Virus record (IMG/VR): IMGVR_UViG_3300014720_000087
Location: 1 to 35,271 of that record
DNA: 35,271 nt
Reading direction: 5' to 3' (one strand)
Origin: a virus
Made by a program: the position numbers and the translations under genes. Shown here one piece after another: positions 1 through 7,707 of the stretch. The stretch's first letter is position 1. The number at the start of each line of letters is the position of its first letter. The notes under the pieces are model-generated. The model was not told where the DNA came from. It saw nothing but the letters and a program-made list of their open reading frames with translations, and did not search any database.

Positions 1-2558
1 GTTAGATCAGCTACGTTTGCTTTGGTACTTAGATTCGCATCGAAACGAATTTCTTTCGGATCGGATGTAGCATTAGTAGTAATTGAAAGAAAATTACCAG
101 GAACAAATCTAACTGTATCTAATCCTGTTGCTACTAAATTTGCCTGACCTAAGACATTCCAAGTCTTAAAGGTCGAATTCATCTGTACTTTGGCTATACC
201 ATTTGCTCTATCTACAACATCAAAACCTGAATCAGATTCGAATTGAATGGTACGAACATTGGCAACAGATACCGATGCTACATTGGATGCATCAACTAAT
301 TCTACCTTAAGCGCAGATGTTATTAAACCGGTAACTGCATCATAGTTAATACCATTTGCTGAAGTGATAGCACTACGAGCTCTTGCATTGGTAAAGAATA
401 GATTTGTACTTTCAATAACATTTGAAGAATACAAATTCTGATACACATTAGCATAAACTATATTAGCTACCACAGCATTTGGTATTGATACATTTCCTGC
501 AGTATCAAAGGTGAAAATTGCAGTATTTGCTGTGATTGTAGTGTTAGTGCCGGTACCTAGATATAAACTAGCTACTACGTTGCCAACTGCTATGACGTTA
601 TTAAAGGTTACATTTGCTGTTGTTGCTACATTCTGACCAATAGCAATTGTAGGATTTATTCCTTCACCGCCATTATTAGTTACCGATACACCTGTTCCTG
701 CAGTAATATTTGCAACGTAATCACCGGTGGTATCCGTTCCTAATGTGACAGAATTAGGTTGAATTGTTGTTGAAATCTGTAACGTATTACCTCTTAGATT
801 ATTAAGAGATACGTTAGCTGTACCCGTTACGTCTCCGGATAAGGTTACATTAACAAAAGGATCACGATTAATAGTAGTTGCAAAAAGAGTGCCTGATACA
901 TCTAAACTCTTATTAGTTGTCCATTTGTCGCCAGATGAGGCATAATTGAATGTGGCACCTGCACCATCTATAGTAATGCCTGCGCCATCAGCAGCAGCTG
1001 CACTAACTGCGCCATTTGCTAATAATATGTTTTTATCTTCGACTAAAACTGTTTCAGTATTAAGAGTAATTGTGTTGCCCTGAACCAACAAATTACCCGT
1101 TATAATCGCATCACCGTCGATTGTAACGCTGGTTGCAGTTATATCATTACTTAATAATTTACCTGATACAGTAACGTTAGCAAATGTAACATCTGATGTA
1201 GTTTCTACTGGTTGCCCGATAGCAATTGTTGGTGTTGCACCTTCATTACCAAGATTAGTTAGAGTAACACCGGTTCCTGCAACAATATTTTGTAGATATG
1301 CGCCAGATGTTTCTGTTCCAAGTACAATATCACCAAATGCCACATTTGATGCTCTTGTTACTCTACCATAAGAATCAACATCAAATGTAGGAACAATTCT
1401 TGAAGAACCATATGTCGTAGCAACAACCCCAGATGGTGTGAGTGTTATATTACCTGTTACTGGATTAAATGATATAGTGTTGCCCGATGATAACGATGCA
1501 TATACTCTGGCATTGGAAAAATAAACATTTCCAGAAGTAGTATCACCAGATTCAATAATATTAGAAGTGAAAATTAATGTTCTAGCGGGATTGCCATTTG
1601 GATCCAACAACTTGAATAATCCGCCCTCATATTTTATAGCAGCCCCACCAATATCAATTGTAGAACCACTTAAAAATATATTACTAAATCTGTGTGTTGC
1701 ATTACCAATTGAAAATGTTACATTCTGTCTTGGTATGATGTTGCCTGCATAAAATATGCCTGTAGAAGTAATATCACCAAAAGTAACATTTGATGTGGTT
1801 CCAACATTTTGACCAATAGAAACTGTTGGTGTTGCACCTTCATTACCAAGATTAGTTAAAGTGACACCGGTTCCTGCAACTAGATTACCTACATACGCGC
1901 CTGTAGTATCAGTTCCAAGTCTAATTGAATCTGTTCTGATGTTGGCAATGAATGTATTACCATCTGCTGTAGAGATAGTAAAAGAATTACCAGAGGAAGT
2001 AAAGCTTGATACACCCGCTACCGTCACATTAGATGCAGAAGTTAATCTACCTTTCTGATCTACTACGAAAACAGGTATTTGTGAAGAACCACCATAGGTT
2101 GCAGGAGTGACTGCTGTGTCGGCTAGTGCTATAGTAACATTAGCTAATTCGCCGCCTTGATTTGTAACATTGATACCAGAACCAGCAATGACGTTATTGA
2201 CATAATCACCAACGGTATCTGTTCCAAGTCTTATTGAGTTTACCTGAATATTGGCATAGAAGTTACTTCCGGTACTGGTAGATAGAACAAAGCTATTACC
2301 AGATACTGTGAAATTAGAGATGCCTGAAACTGGTGTATTGCCGGCAAAAAGCAATAAACCGTTTGGCATAACGGTGAATACTGCTACATTGCTTGAACCA
2401 CCATAAGTACCAGCAACGACTCCTGTTTCTAGCGTAGAAAAACTACCGGTAGGGCCTTGAGGACCCTCCGGACCCGCAGGGCCTGCTGGACCCTGCGTAC
2501 CACCTTTGTTAATTATTACTTGTGCTGATTTTTGTTTAGTAGCTATTACTACTGTCAT
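1..2558 (-). CDS. Modular tail-fibre-like protein, 3' end outside window
   Basis: The frame is open from an ATG at 2558 to the window edge (852 codons), so the C-terminus is missing. Residues 23-38 are collagen-like triplets (GPAGPAGPEGPQGPTG). The rest is beta-rich NVT/NIT repeat sequence with modules such as TYGGSSQIPVFVVDQKGRLT, LGTETSGAY and NLFFTNARARSAI, which are typical of fibres in T4-like marine phages. The same modules occur in the fibre at 10396-12576. Its start overlaps the stop of the upstream gene as ATGA. I infer a trimeric fibre or fibre-associated structural protein used in host contact. Receptor and exact position on the virion cannot be read from sequence. Confidence 0.8.
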   Translation of the reverse strand, partial: MTVVIATKQKSAQVIINKGGTQGPAGPAGPEGPQGPTGSFSTLETGVVAGTYGGSSNVAVFTVMPNGLLLFAGNTPVSGISNFTVSGNSFVLSTSTGSNFYANIQVNSIRLGTDTVGDYVNNVIAGSGINVTNQGGELANVTIALADTAVTPATYGGSSQIPVFVVDQKGRLTSASNVTVAGVSSFTSSGNSFTISTADGNTFIANIRTDSIRLGTDTTGAYVGNLVAGTGVTLTNLGNEGATPTVSIGQNVGTTSNVTFGDITSTGIFYAGNIIPRQNVTFSIGNATHRFSNIFLSGSTIDIGGAAIKYEGGLFKLLDPNGNPARTLIFTSNIIESGDTTSGNVYFSNARVYASLSSGNTISFNPVTGNITLTPSGVVATTYGSSRIVPTFDVDSYGRVTRASNVAFGDIVLGTETSGAYLQNIVAGTGVTLTNLGNEGATPTIAIGQPVETTSDVTFANVTVSGKLLSNDITATSVTIDGDAIITGNLLVQGNTITLNTETVLVEDKNILLANGAVSAAAADGAGITIDGAGATFNYASSGDKWTTNKSLDVSGTLFATTINRDPFVNVTLSGDVTGTANVSLNNLRGNTLQISTTIQPNSVTLGTDTTGDYVANITAGTGVSVTNNGGEGINPTIAIGQNVATTANVTFNNVIAVGNVVASLYLGTGTNTTITANTAIFTFDTAGNVSIPNAVVANIVYANVYQNLYSSNVIESTNLFFTNARARSAITSANGINYDAVTGLITSALKVELVDASNVASVSVANVRTIQFESDSGFDVVDRANGIAKVQMNSTFKTWNVLGQANLVATGLDTVRFVPGNFLSITTNATSDPKEIRFDANLSTKANVADL
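1228..1283. repeat. 56-base direct repeat, copy 1 (fibre module)
   Basis: This stretch matches 1825-1880 at 54 of 56 bases; the two differences lie near the right end (agagtaac versus aaagtgac). Both copies lie in the same coding frame of the left-edge fibre and encode the module VTLTNLGNEGATPT, so this is an internal gene duplication. Confidence 0.85.
1825..1880. repeat. 56-base direct repeat, copy 2 (fibre module)
   Basis: Second copy of the repeat at 1228-1283, spaced 597 bases (199 codons) from it, which keeps the frame. A more diverged third version can be seen around 640-715 (GINPTIAIGQ module). Confidence 0.85.
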
Positions 2559-2890
2559 TTAGTTACCTCGGGCATTACTGTTATGATACCCTCTATAATA
2601 CGAGAGACAGTATAGGTAGTATTCTCAACTACCTCTACATCATAAAGATATCTGCCCACCTTGAGGTTAGCTGTAGTATTAGCATTTAATGTTAAAGTGA
2701 CATTACCATTTGTTGGACTAGAAATATTCGCTGAAATGGTTGTGGCTGTTGTAGAATAATAAGATCTTCGCATCTGCGAACGAGCTTGGTATCCTGTTAG
2801 ATCAATAGCCGTCGCGTCATCATTCAAGTAACGTATAGTAACATTAAAATCTGTGCCTTGGTCTATAACTAGATTTGATATGACAGCCAT
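2555..2890 (-). CDS. Small beta-rich structural protein, BppU-N-like
   Basis: A 111-residue protein that opens with DQGTDFNVTIRYLNDDATAI and contains DLTGYQARSQMR, then alternating strands and a closing IIEGIITVMPEVTK. This pattern resembles the N-terminal beta-sandwich of phage baseplate or receptor-binding accessory proteins (BppU_N-like) and small virion proteins of T4-like cyanophages. A GGGGG ribosome-binding sequence lies at 2896-2900 and a TATAAATA late-promoter box at 2909-2916, so it probably begins a late transcript that includes the downstream collagen-like fibre. The stop overlaps the fibre start by 4 bases. An adaptor or accessory role for that fibre is inference. Confidence 0.6.
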   Translation of the reverse strand: MAVISNLVIDQGTDFNVTIRYLNDDATAIDLTGYQARSQMRRSYYSTTATTISANISSPTNGNVTLTLNANTTANLKVGRYLYDVEVVENTTYTVSRIIEGIITVMPEVTK

Positions 2891-2908
2891 AATTTCCCCC
2901 TATCACAA

Positions 2909-2916
2909 TATTTATA
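2909..2916 (-). promoter_or_regulatory. T4-type late promoter box TATAAATA
   Basis: A perfect TATAAATA reads leftward in the gap between 2890 and 2941. An expected start near 2903 leaves a short leader containing the GGGGG ribosome-binding sequence of the gene starting at 2890. TATAAATA is the T4 late consensus recognised with a gp55-like sigma factor. Confidence 0.7.
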
Positions 2917-2940
2917 AGGGTAATAATTTGGCTACTCAAA

Positions 2941-3330
2941 TCATTGTTGAGGAGGTACCACTTCCTGCCAAGATACTGTTTCTTCGTTCCATGTATACAT
3001 CTTAGGAGGATCTCCGGTTCCAGCATCGCCTGGCATTGCTACTGGTGCGTCCCAATGACAAGTTGTCTCGTTTAATACCCAGCTGTTGAAGGGCTTAGGA
3101 GGAATAAACGCATCACGCTGGGCATCGAATGTGTATCCGATACCGGCATAATTCTTTCGTTGGTTGGCATTGTAACTAGTTTGTTTCCATGTGCCACCAA
3201 GTAATCTTTCAAGAAAAGCTGCGCCAATGTGTTCCTTCTCAACACCACTTGCATCAGCTGTATCTTTATTGTCAACTACCACCACTCTAAGTACTACATT
3301 ATTCTGATCTATTTCTGCGAAGTGTGCCAT
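2941..3330 (-). CDS. Conserved marine-phage protein of unknown function
   Basis: A 129-residue protein beginning MAHFAEIDQNNVVLRVVVVDN, with LLGGTWKQTSYNANQRKNYA, GIGYTFDAQRDAFIPPKPF and repeated short W-containing segments (SWVLNETTCHW, YTWNEETVSW). From memory this pattern recurs beside fibre genes in T4-like marine phages, but I know no assigned function. No signal peptide or membrane segment is visible. A GGGG ribosome-binding sequence (3336-3339) precedes the ATG. The two W-rich tail segments look like a small repeated fold. Position among fibre genes suggests a structural or assembly role, which is inference. Confidence 0.6.
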   Translation of the reverse strand: MAHFAEIDQNNVVLRVVVVDNKDTADASGVEKEHIGAAFLERLLGGTWKQTSYNANQRKNYAGIGYTFDAQRDAFIPPKPFNSWVLNETTCHWDAPVAMPGDAGTGDPPKMYTWNEETVSWQEVVPPQQ

Positions 3331-3348
3331 AATTGCCCCAAATAAAAA

Positions 3349-3356
3349 TATTTATT
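3349..3356 (-). promoter_or_regulatory. Possible late promoter box AATAAATA
   Basis: AATAAATA reads leftward 19 bases upstream of the ATG at 3330, overlapping the stop of the oxygenase gene. It fits the relaxed NATAAATA late consensus, but the leader would be short and the region is AT-rich. Confidence 0.35.
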
Positions 3357-4008
3357 TATCTAAATCTAAACCTGTTAGATCCATATCTTCACCTACCTTA
3401 CCTACTAAAAAGGTATTGAATGATAAAGAAACTCTTGTTTTGTCTGCGTTAACTGTTTCTACCATATGCTCAAGTGTTGATGGAAACAGATACAAGGTAC
3501 CTTTAACTGCTTCAAACCACCATGATTCACTATTCCAAATATTCCAATTGCTTGGTGGTAACTTAAGAACATCTACTCTACCATTATAAAAATAAATTTT
3601 ATCTGTTTCAGTAGATTGAATATAGTAAACACCTGAAATAAAAGAATTTGGATGACGATGTTTATGATGATACTGTCCTTTTTTGGTGTAATTAACCCAG
3701 GACTGAGTAATTCTTAAACTAACATCATATTTTGGACTGTAAACCTCATGGAAAAACATATTCAATTTTAGTTCTAATGCTTTTCTAAAGGTTGCTAATT
3801 CATCATTATCTAAAATTTTATTGTCAACACTGGTAGTGTTTCCCATATTATTTCTTTGAGGTTGGTCAAGTAAAAATTTCATCTCTTTTTTACTTAACTT
3901 GTGCTCTACTCCATAACTACCTACTGGAGTTGGAAATAAATTGTGTATAGTCGATTTTTGTGGAAATTCAAAAATGTTCGGTGAAATAGGTACAATAACA
4001 TCACTCAC
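3352..4008 (-). CDS. 2OG-Fe(II) oxygenase (2OG-FeII_Oxy_5 type)
   Basis: A 218-residue protein with the pattern of the PF13759 oxygenase family: a conserved Phe/Pro/Thr/Pro start (LFPTPVGSYGV), QSWVNYTKKGQYHHKHRHPN with probable iron ligands H117 and H119, then SFISGVYYIQS, distal H181 in LFPSTLEHMVE, and R192 in TRVSLSFN for the 2-oxoglutarate carboxylate. All expected catalytic positions are present, so it should be active. The family hydroxylates unknown substrates and is common among fibre genes of T4-like cyanophages. It overlaps the upstream 98-residue gene by 4 bases. Modification of a virion protein is an inference from location. Confidence 0.8.
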   Translation of the reverse strand: MSDVIVPISPNIFEFPQKSTIHNLFPTPVGSYGVEHKLSKKEMKFLLDQPQRNNMGNTTSVDNKILDNDELATFRKALELKLNMFFHEVYSPKYDVSLRITQSWVNYTKKGQYHHKHRHPNSFISGVYYIQSTETDKIYFYNGRVDVLKLPPSNWNIWNSESWWFEAVKGTLYLFPSTLEHMVETVNADKTRVSLSFNTFLVGKVGEDMDLTGLDLDK

Positions 4009-4301
4009 TTTAGCGCCTCTTCAATTTGTTTCATTTCAATGCCCATTTGTTCCAACTGCTCAGGCAAATAAATTGTATTAATAGAATCTTCAAATGCTTT
4101 AATCTTATCTATAGTCTCATAAACTTCCTCAATCGTTGGGCATGGTCTGGGATCTTCCCAGCGAGAAAATGTGCTATTGGAAATTTCCCACTTAGCACCG
4201 GGTCTCAATAAATGCATTGCTGTATCAATACCCATTAAACGATAAACTTGAAACTGCTTATTAGTTAAGTTTGTGTCCTTGGTTGCTTTTTTCTTTGGCA
4301 T
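4005..4301 (-). CDS. Small conserved protein, possible fibre-assembly factor
   Basis: A 98-residue charged protein with a Lys-rich start (MPKKKATKD), then GAKWEISNSTFSRWEDPRPC, PTIEEVYETIDKIKAFED, and a helical tail (EQLEQMGIEMKQIEEALK). No enzymatic motif is visible. The R-W-E/D-D-P-R-P core looks like a conserved small family found near fibre genes in marine T4-like phages. It has a good GAGG ribosome-binding sequence and overlaps the oxygenase gene by ATGA, so the two are probably co-translated. A chaperone or adaptor role is possible but not shown. Confidence 0.55.
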   Translation of the reverse strand: MPKKKATKDTNLTNKQFQVYRLMGIDTAMHLLRPGAKWEISNSTFSRWEDPRPCPTIEEVYETIDKIKAFEDSINTIYLPEQLEQMGIEMKQIEEALK

Positions 4302-4335
4302 AGTTTTTCCTCAAAATAATAATTAGTATATATAA

Positions 4336-4641
4336 CTAAATTACTGGTCCTGCAGTATATCCGTCTAGTGATATAGAACTGTTGTTTGATTCTGGCTCTA
4401 TTATTTCTACTGTGTTCGTGATATTTGCCTTGAGCCACTTAGATTCAGATTGTATCCATTTCCATTTAAAACCTTCTTCATCTTCAGGTTTAACGGGTCG
4501 TATTACCCAACCTGGAGGAAACCACCAAACTACTTCTTCTCCTTCACCTGGGGTAGGTTTATCTGGTACAAGAATCCAACCGGGGCGATCATCTGGAATA
4601 ATATTAGGATAAACACCTTGTCTATTAGTATAAAGTGGCAT
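4336..4641 (-). CDS. Trp/Pro-rich small protein downstream of LamG adhesin
   Basis: I prefer the ATG at 4641 (MPLYTNRQGVYPN, 101 residues) over the in-frame ATG at 4653, because AGGA lies at correct spacing before 4641 while the 4653 ATG is embedded in the stop of the upstream gene (TAATGAGGA). The centre holds two similar Trp/Pro motifs: RPGWILVPDKPTPGEGEE, then PPGWVIRPVKPEDEEGFK, followed by WKWIQSESKWLK. No known catalytic motif is seen. Its place directly after an adhesin gene is where fibre chaperones (gp38-like) often sit; that function is inference only. Confidence 0.55.
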   Translation of the reverse strand: MPLYTNRQGVYPNIIPDDRPGWILVPDKPTPGEGEEVVWWFPPGWVIRPVKPEDEEGFKWKWIQSESKWLKANITNTVEIIEPESNNSSISLDGYTAGPVI

Positions 4642-4652
4642 AATGTTCCTCA

Positions 4653-6743
4653 TTACAATAGGAAAGCAGCCGATGGCGGCGTGAAGCTGCTGGTGTATCG
4701 GGCAATGCCTTTAGTGATGCGTAGGTCGTCGATGTAGCCGTTTAATGCTCTTCCACCGTTCTTTTGATACCCAATATAAGCACAATCAAAAGATCCCGTA
4801 ATGCTTGAAGTATTTCCACCAACTGCGCCATTCAGGTATATTTTGGTTGTCCCTGAACTTCTAACAACGGCAACATGGCCCCATGTGTTAGCGGACAACG
4901 ATGAAGGCGCGTCAATAAGTTTTGAATACCCTGATGCCGTATCTGTCGAACTGCAAATCACCGCATAGGTGGCTGCACTGTCTGTAATTAAAATTGATGA
5001 TGTAGAAGACGCCCAGTAAACCGAAGGTGTCAAACTTGATGCCCAATAGAGCCAAAACTCAATCGTAAAATCTCCGCCACCAACTTTAATTGACTCGGCA
5101 GTCGGCATTATCAAATAATCCCCCGTCCCATCAAAGTACATCGACGCCCCACCAAACTTTGACTGCGTAGTGCTGATCTGCGCGTTGCCTACGGTAACCA
5201 AATCGTTCTTGGCTGTGCTGTCGATTATGCCTGCGTTGGTGAAGTTGAGGAGCAGGGAGGTATTGGTAATTGCCGTGAGGGGTGCTGTTGGTGGCGTAAA
5301 CGTCGTGCCACTTGGATAGACGCAAGTTCCTTTTACAAACCGCAAGCTTGCAACATAGCCCTTGAAGTATTCTGCGTTTAATTCTCCCGGCCTACCAATT
5401 CCAACTTGATAACTTGAGTCAAACACAGACTGCGTAGAAATTGTTCCGTTCGTTCCGTCTTGGACGCCGTTTATATAAAGACGAAGTGTCGATCCGTTAC
5501 GCACAAACGCAATATGGTTCCATTGATTTACAACTAAGTCGGCACTACTTGTTGCGTCATAAGCGGTAGTGCTTACAAGGACTCTTCCGATTGCTTTATT
5601 TGCAGATGTGGTTCCCAGAACAAATGAAACATTGTTACCACTGCTATCAGCCTGAGCAATAATTCGCTGCTGACCAGATCCGGTCCAATACGCCCAACAT
5701 TCAATCGTAAAATCTCCGCTTCCAAGTGTAAATGCCGCGTTATCCGGCACCGTCAAATAATCCCCACTCCCATCAAAGTACCCGCTGCCACCGACCGTTG
5801 CTGCACTATACGCCGCTGTGGGGTTGAATGGGGAGAAGGCTTGGACGGTTGGCGCACCATTGACCGAAATTGGGAGGGCCGAACTTGAATTGTCTATCCA
5901 CCTGTTGCTTTGCAATGTAAGCAGCGTGGTTCCTGAAATAGCCGTTAACGGACCGGTTGGCGGAGTAAACGCTGCGGTGTAAACAGCAGTGCCTTTAACG
6001 ATTCTTAGGTTTGAAATGTTTCCGTTGAACTGACGATCACCACTAGAGAAATAAGACAGATTAGCGATCCTGTTTGTTGAACCGCAAGAATAATTAACCG
6101 AGTCTGATGTGGACGCAAGCGACGTTCCGTTAATATAAATGCTGGTGGTTCCACTATTCCTGACAATTGCGATATGAAGCCAAGTATTTAAGGATACAGT
6201 TGAAGTGGTGAATGACCCTGTTCCGTTGTCCCAATAAACGGTTTGGTTTGAAAGACCGAAATTAAAGTACGCTCCATTCGTTCCTGTCGGACGAACGTCC
6301 ATGATTACGTTTTCACTGCCCCCTGAAGACCCAACAGTAGTGAAGTAGGCCCAGCACTCAACCGTAAAATCGCCCGTGCCTAGTTGTAAAGCCGCGCTGC
6401 TACCCATTTGCAAATAGTCGCTGCTTCCAGTGCAACCGCCCAAGCTCCACCCCGTCTGGCTAAATGGGCTGAAGGTGCCTTGGGTCGTATCGCCGTTGCG
6501 GGTGATCGTGAGAGGGCTGGAGCTTGAATCAAGGAACGTGTTGTTTTGTGCGCCGTTTGTGCCATCCCCCGGCAAAAGCAAGGTGGTATAATTAAAGTAC
6601 GTGTCAGATGTCGAAACTGCAGGAGCACCGGTCCATGTACCTAGTTTTCTTAATAAAAATTGATTTACAGCAGTGTGGACACCTTGTTGATTATTAGTAG
6701 TAGGTGTCTTATCAATACCTATAAATCCACTATTATAACGCAT
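4653..6743 (-). CDS. Tail adhesin with three LamG/concanavalin A-like domains
   Basis: A 696-residue protein with three LamG-type repeats at about residues 107-265, 320-488 and 533-690. Each has GDFT(V/I)E(C/F)W, a W..(H/G)(I/V)A(I/V/F)VR core, (I/L)Y(I/L)NG and a closing LR(I/F).KG...Y...FTPP. Such jelly-roll domains usually bind glycans, so this is a likely host-surface adhesin. The N-terminal 40 residues (MRYNSGFIGIDKTPTTNNQQ onward) look like a virion attachment segment and are AT-rich like the neighbours. From about 6620 down to 4653 the DNA is much GC-richer (sampled 60-base lines at 55-63 percent against 22-37 percent nearby), suggesting a recently acquired adhesin body. The start overlaps the upstream stop as TAATG. 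Confidence 0.85.
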   Translation of the reverse strand: MRYNSGFIGIDKTPTTNNQQGVHTAVNQFLLRKLGTWTGAPAVSTSDTYFNYTTLLLPGDGTNGAQNNTFLDSSSSPLTITRNGDTTQGTFSPFSQTGWSLGGCTGSSDYLQMGSSAALQLGTGDFTVECWAYFTTVGSSGGSENVIMDVRPTGTNGAYFNFGLSNQTVYWDNGTGSFTTSTVSLNTWLHIAIVRNSGTTSIYINGTSLASTSDSVNYSCGSTNRIANLSYFSSGDRQFNGNISNLRIVKGTAVYTAAFTPPTGPLTAISGTTLLTLQSNRWIDNSSSALPISVNGAPTVQAFSPFNPTAAYSAATVGGSGYFDGSGDYLTVPDNAAFTLGSGDFTIECWAYWTGSGQQRIIAQADSSGNNVSFVLGTTSANKAIGRVLVSTTAYDATSSADLVVNQWNHIAFVRNGSTLRLYINGVQDGTNGTISTQSVFDSSYQVGIGRPGELNAEYFKGYVASLRFVKGTCVYPSGTTFTPPTAPLTAITNTSLLLNFTNAGIIDSTAKNDLVTVGNAQISTTQSKFGGASMYFDGTGDYLIMPTAESIKVGGGDFTIEFWLYWASSLTPSVYWASSTSSILITDSAATYAVICSSTDTASGYSKLIDAPSSLSANTWGHVAVVRSSGTTKIYLNGAVGGNTSSITGSFDCAYIGYQKNGGRALNGYIDDLRITKGIARYTSSFTPPSAAFLL

Positions 6744-7102
6744 TAAATAATAACCTCATACGAACAAATCGCATCTAGATTAGCTATGGTGTTGTATGAA
6801 ATTACCGATACGTTGTCACCTTCTGTTAAATAAAAACCATCAGCTTTAGTGATAACAATAAACGATGAATTATTGGGGACAGAAATATTTGATGCCAACG
6901 TGTAATAAGAATTACCTTTACCCAAATTAACAGTAATATTAGCAGCAGATGATACCTTATTCGTAATTCTTAAAGTGTTGATCTTTATGACAGAATTACT
7001 ATTAGTAGCATTGGTGATAATTGCCTGCAGAGAAGTATTGACAGAAGTTACTGCAGTATTACCCGTGATACTTGTTACATTAATTATATTAGGATTAGCC
7101 AT
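6743..7102 (-). CDS. Small virion structural protein (cyanophage MANPNI type)
   Basis: A 119-residue, beta-rich protein beginning MANPNIINVTSITGNTAVTS and ending LDAICSYEVII, with SVPNNSSFIVITKADGFYLT and EGDNVSVIS near the C-terminus. From memory this pattern matches a small structural family repeated in T4-like cyanophage fibre regions; the middle resembles one beta-sandwich domain. No membrane segment is present. It ends in a TAATG overlap with the LamG adhesin start, so the two are translationally coupled, which hints that it is an adaptor or sheath-side partner for that adhesin. Function is inference. Confidence 0.6.
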   Translation of the reverse strand: MANPNIINVTSITGNTAVTSVNTSLQAIITNATNSNSVIKINTLRITNKVSSAANITVNLGKGNSYYTLASNISVPNNSSFIVITKADGFYLTEGDNVSVISYNTIANLDAICSYEVII

Positions 7103-7112
7103 TTACTATCCT

Positions 7113-7319
7113 TTAGGATCCAAATATTAATGAAAGAGCTATTGATTTACCAGTAAATGTAGCACTCACTCTTGCATTAGTAAAATACAGATTGGTACCC
7201 TCCGTAACATTACTTGTTACCAAAGCCGCTCCTTGAATTGCATTACCTGTCGTGTACAAATAGGAATTATTTGTAACATTAGCGGTGATTCGATTAAGTC
7301 TTATAGTTTGCTTGGGCAT
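7113..7319 (-). CDS. 68-residue fibre-module protein
   Basis: A short protein starting MPKQTIRLNRITANVTNNSY. Its second half, NVTEGTNLYFTNARVSATFT, is the same module as NVIESTNLFFTNARARSAIT in the fibre at the left edge (about 361-425). It then stops after a short hydrophobic tail (GKSIALSLIFGS). It is therefore either a fibre fragment left by recombination or a real stand-alone adaptor. It sits in tight spacing (10 bases) with the next gene, and has an upstream stop only a few bases away, so translation by coupling is plausible. Confidence 0.5.
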   Translation of the reverse strand: MPKQTIRLNRITANVTNNSYLYTTGNAIQGAALVTSNVTEGTNLYFTNARVSATFTGKSIALSLIFGS

Positions 7320-7325
7320 TTATAT

Positions 7326-7706
7326 TTACTGTGTTGGAAAAGGTGGCCAAACAACCTCTTCAGGTGAACTAAATTTTAATTCTATAGATCTTAAGTTGCG
7401 AATATATTTATAAATTTTTGTTTTAAAATCTGAATCTACTACATCTTCAATAGTTTCAAATTTATAATTAGATGCGTTACAATTAGGGCAATGCAAAGTA
7501 TTTTTTAATTCTTTACTGGTCTGTCCACTAAATGAAGTATCACATTCATTACATACTGCAGTAAAACTAACATCCCACGCATTCACATAATTATTAAAAA
7601 CTTCGTCTAATAATCTATCTTTTTCTCTTGAAACATCATCCCATATTTCATCTAATACAACCGAATTTATAAGATCAACTTCGATATATTTACTTACGTA
7701 ACGCAT
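7326..7706 (-). CDS. Zinc-ribbon protein with chaperone-like C-terminus
   Basis: A 126-residue protein with a predicted zinc knuckle: C52-x2-C55 (CNEC) and C73-x2-C76 (CPNC). The C-terminal stretch YKYIRNLRSIELKFSSPEE followed by VVWPPFP resembles the end of the next gene's product (YRNDLRNITNQQDPFNVVWP). That ending is a signature of phage tail-fibre assembly chaperones. I read it as a diverged chaperone-like protein carrying an inserted zinc ribbon. No catalytic motif is visible. It lies one base from the chaperone-like gene at 7708-8130 and so probably acts on the same fibres. The zinc site and the chaperone role are both predictions. Confidence 0.5.
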   Translation of the reverse strand: MRYVSKYIEVDLINSVVLDEIWDDVSREKDRLLDEVFNNYVNAWDVSFTAVCNECDTSFSGQTSKELKNTLHCPNCNASNYKFETIEDVVDSDFKTKIYKYIRNLRSIELKFSSPEEVVWPPFPTQ

Positions 7707-7707
7707 T

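Noticed and set aside
2844-3026. Leftward 60-codon frame across the gap at 2891-2940
   Set aside because: It overlaps two supported genes in another frame, and its product shows no family pattern.
4315-4335. TATATA-rich stretch as a promoter or terminator
   Set aside because: It lacks a late-box match, a recognisable -35 element and a GC stem; it is probably only AT-rich intergenic sequence.
7405-7412. Leftward TATAAATA inside the zinc-ribbon gene
   Set aside because: It is intragenic in an AT-rich gene and far from the next start; chance copies are expected. Similar copies at 12648-12655 were also left out.
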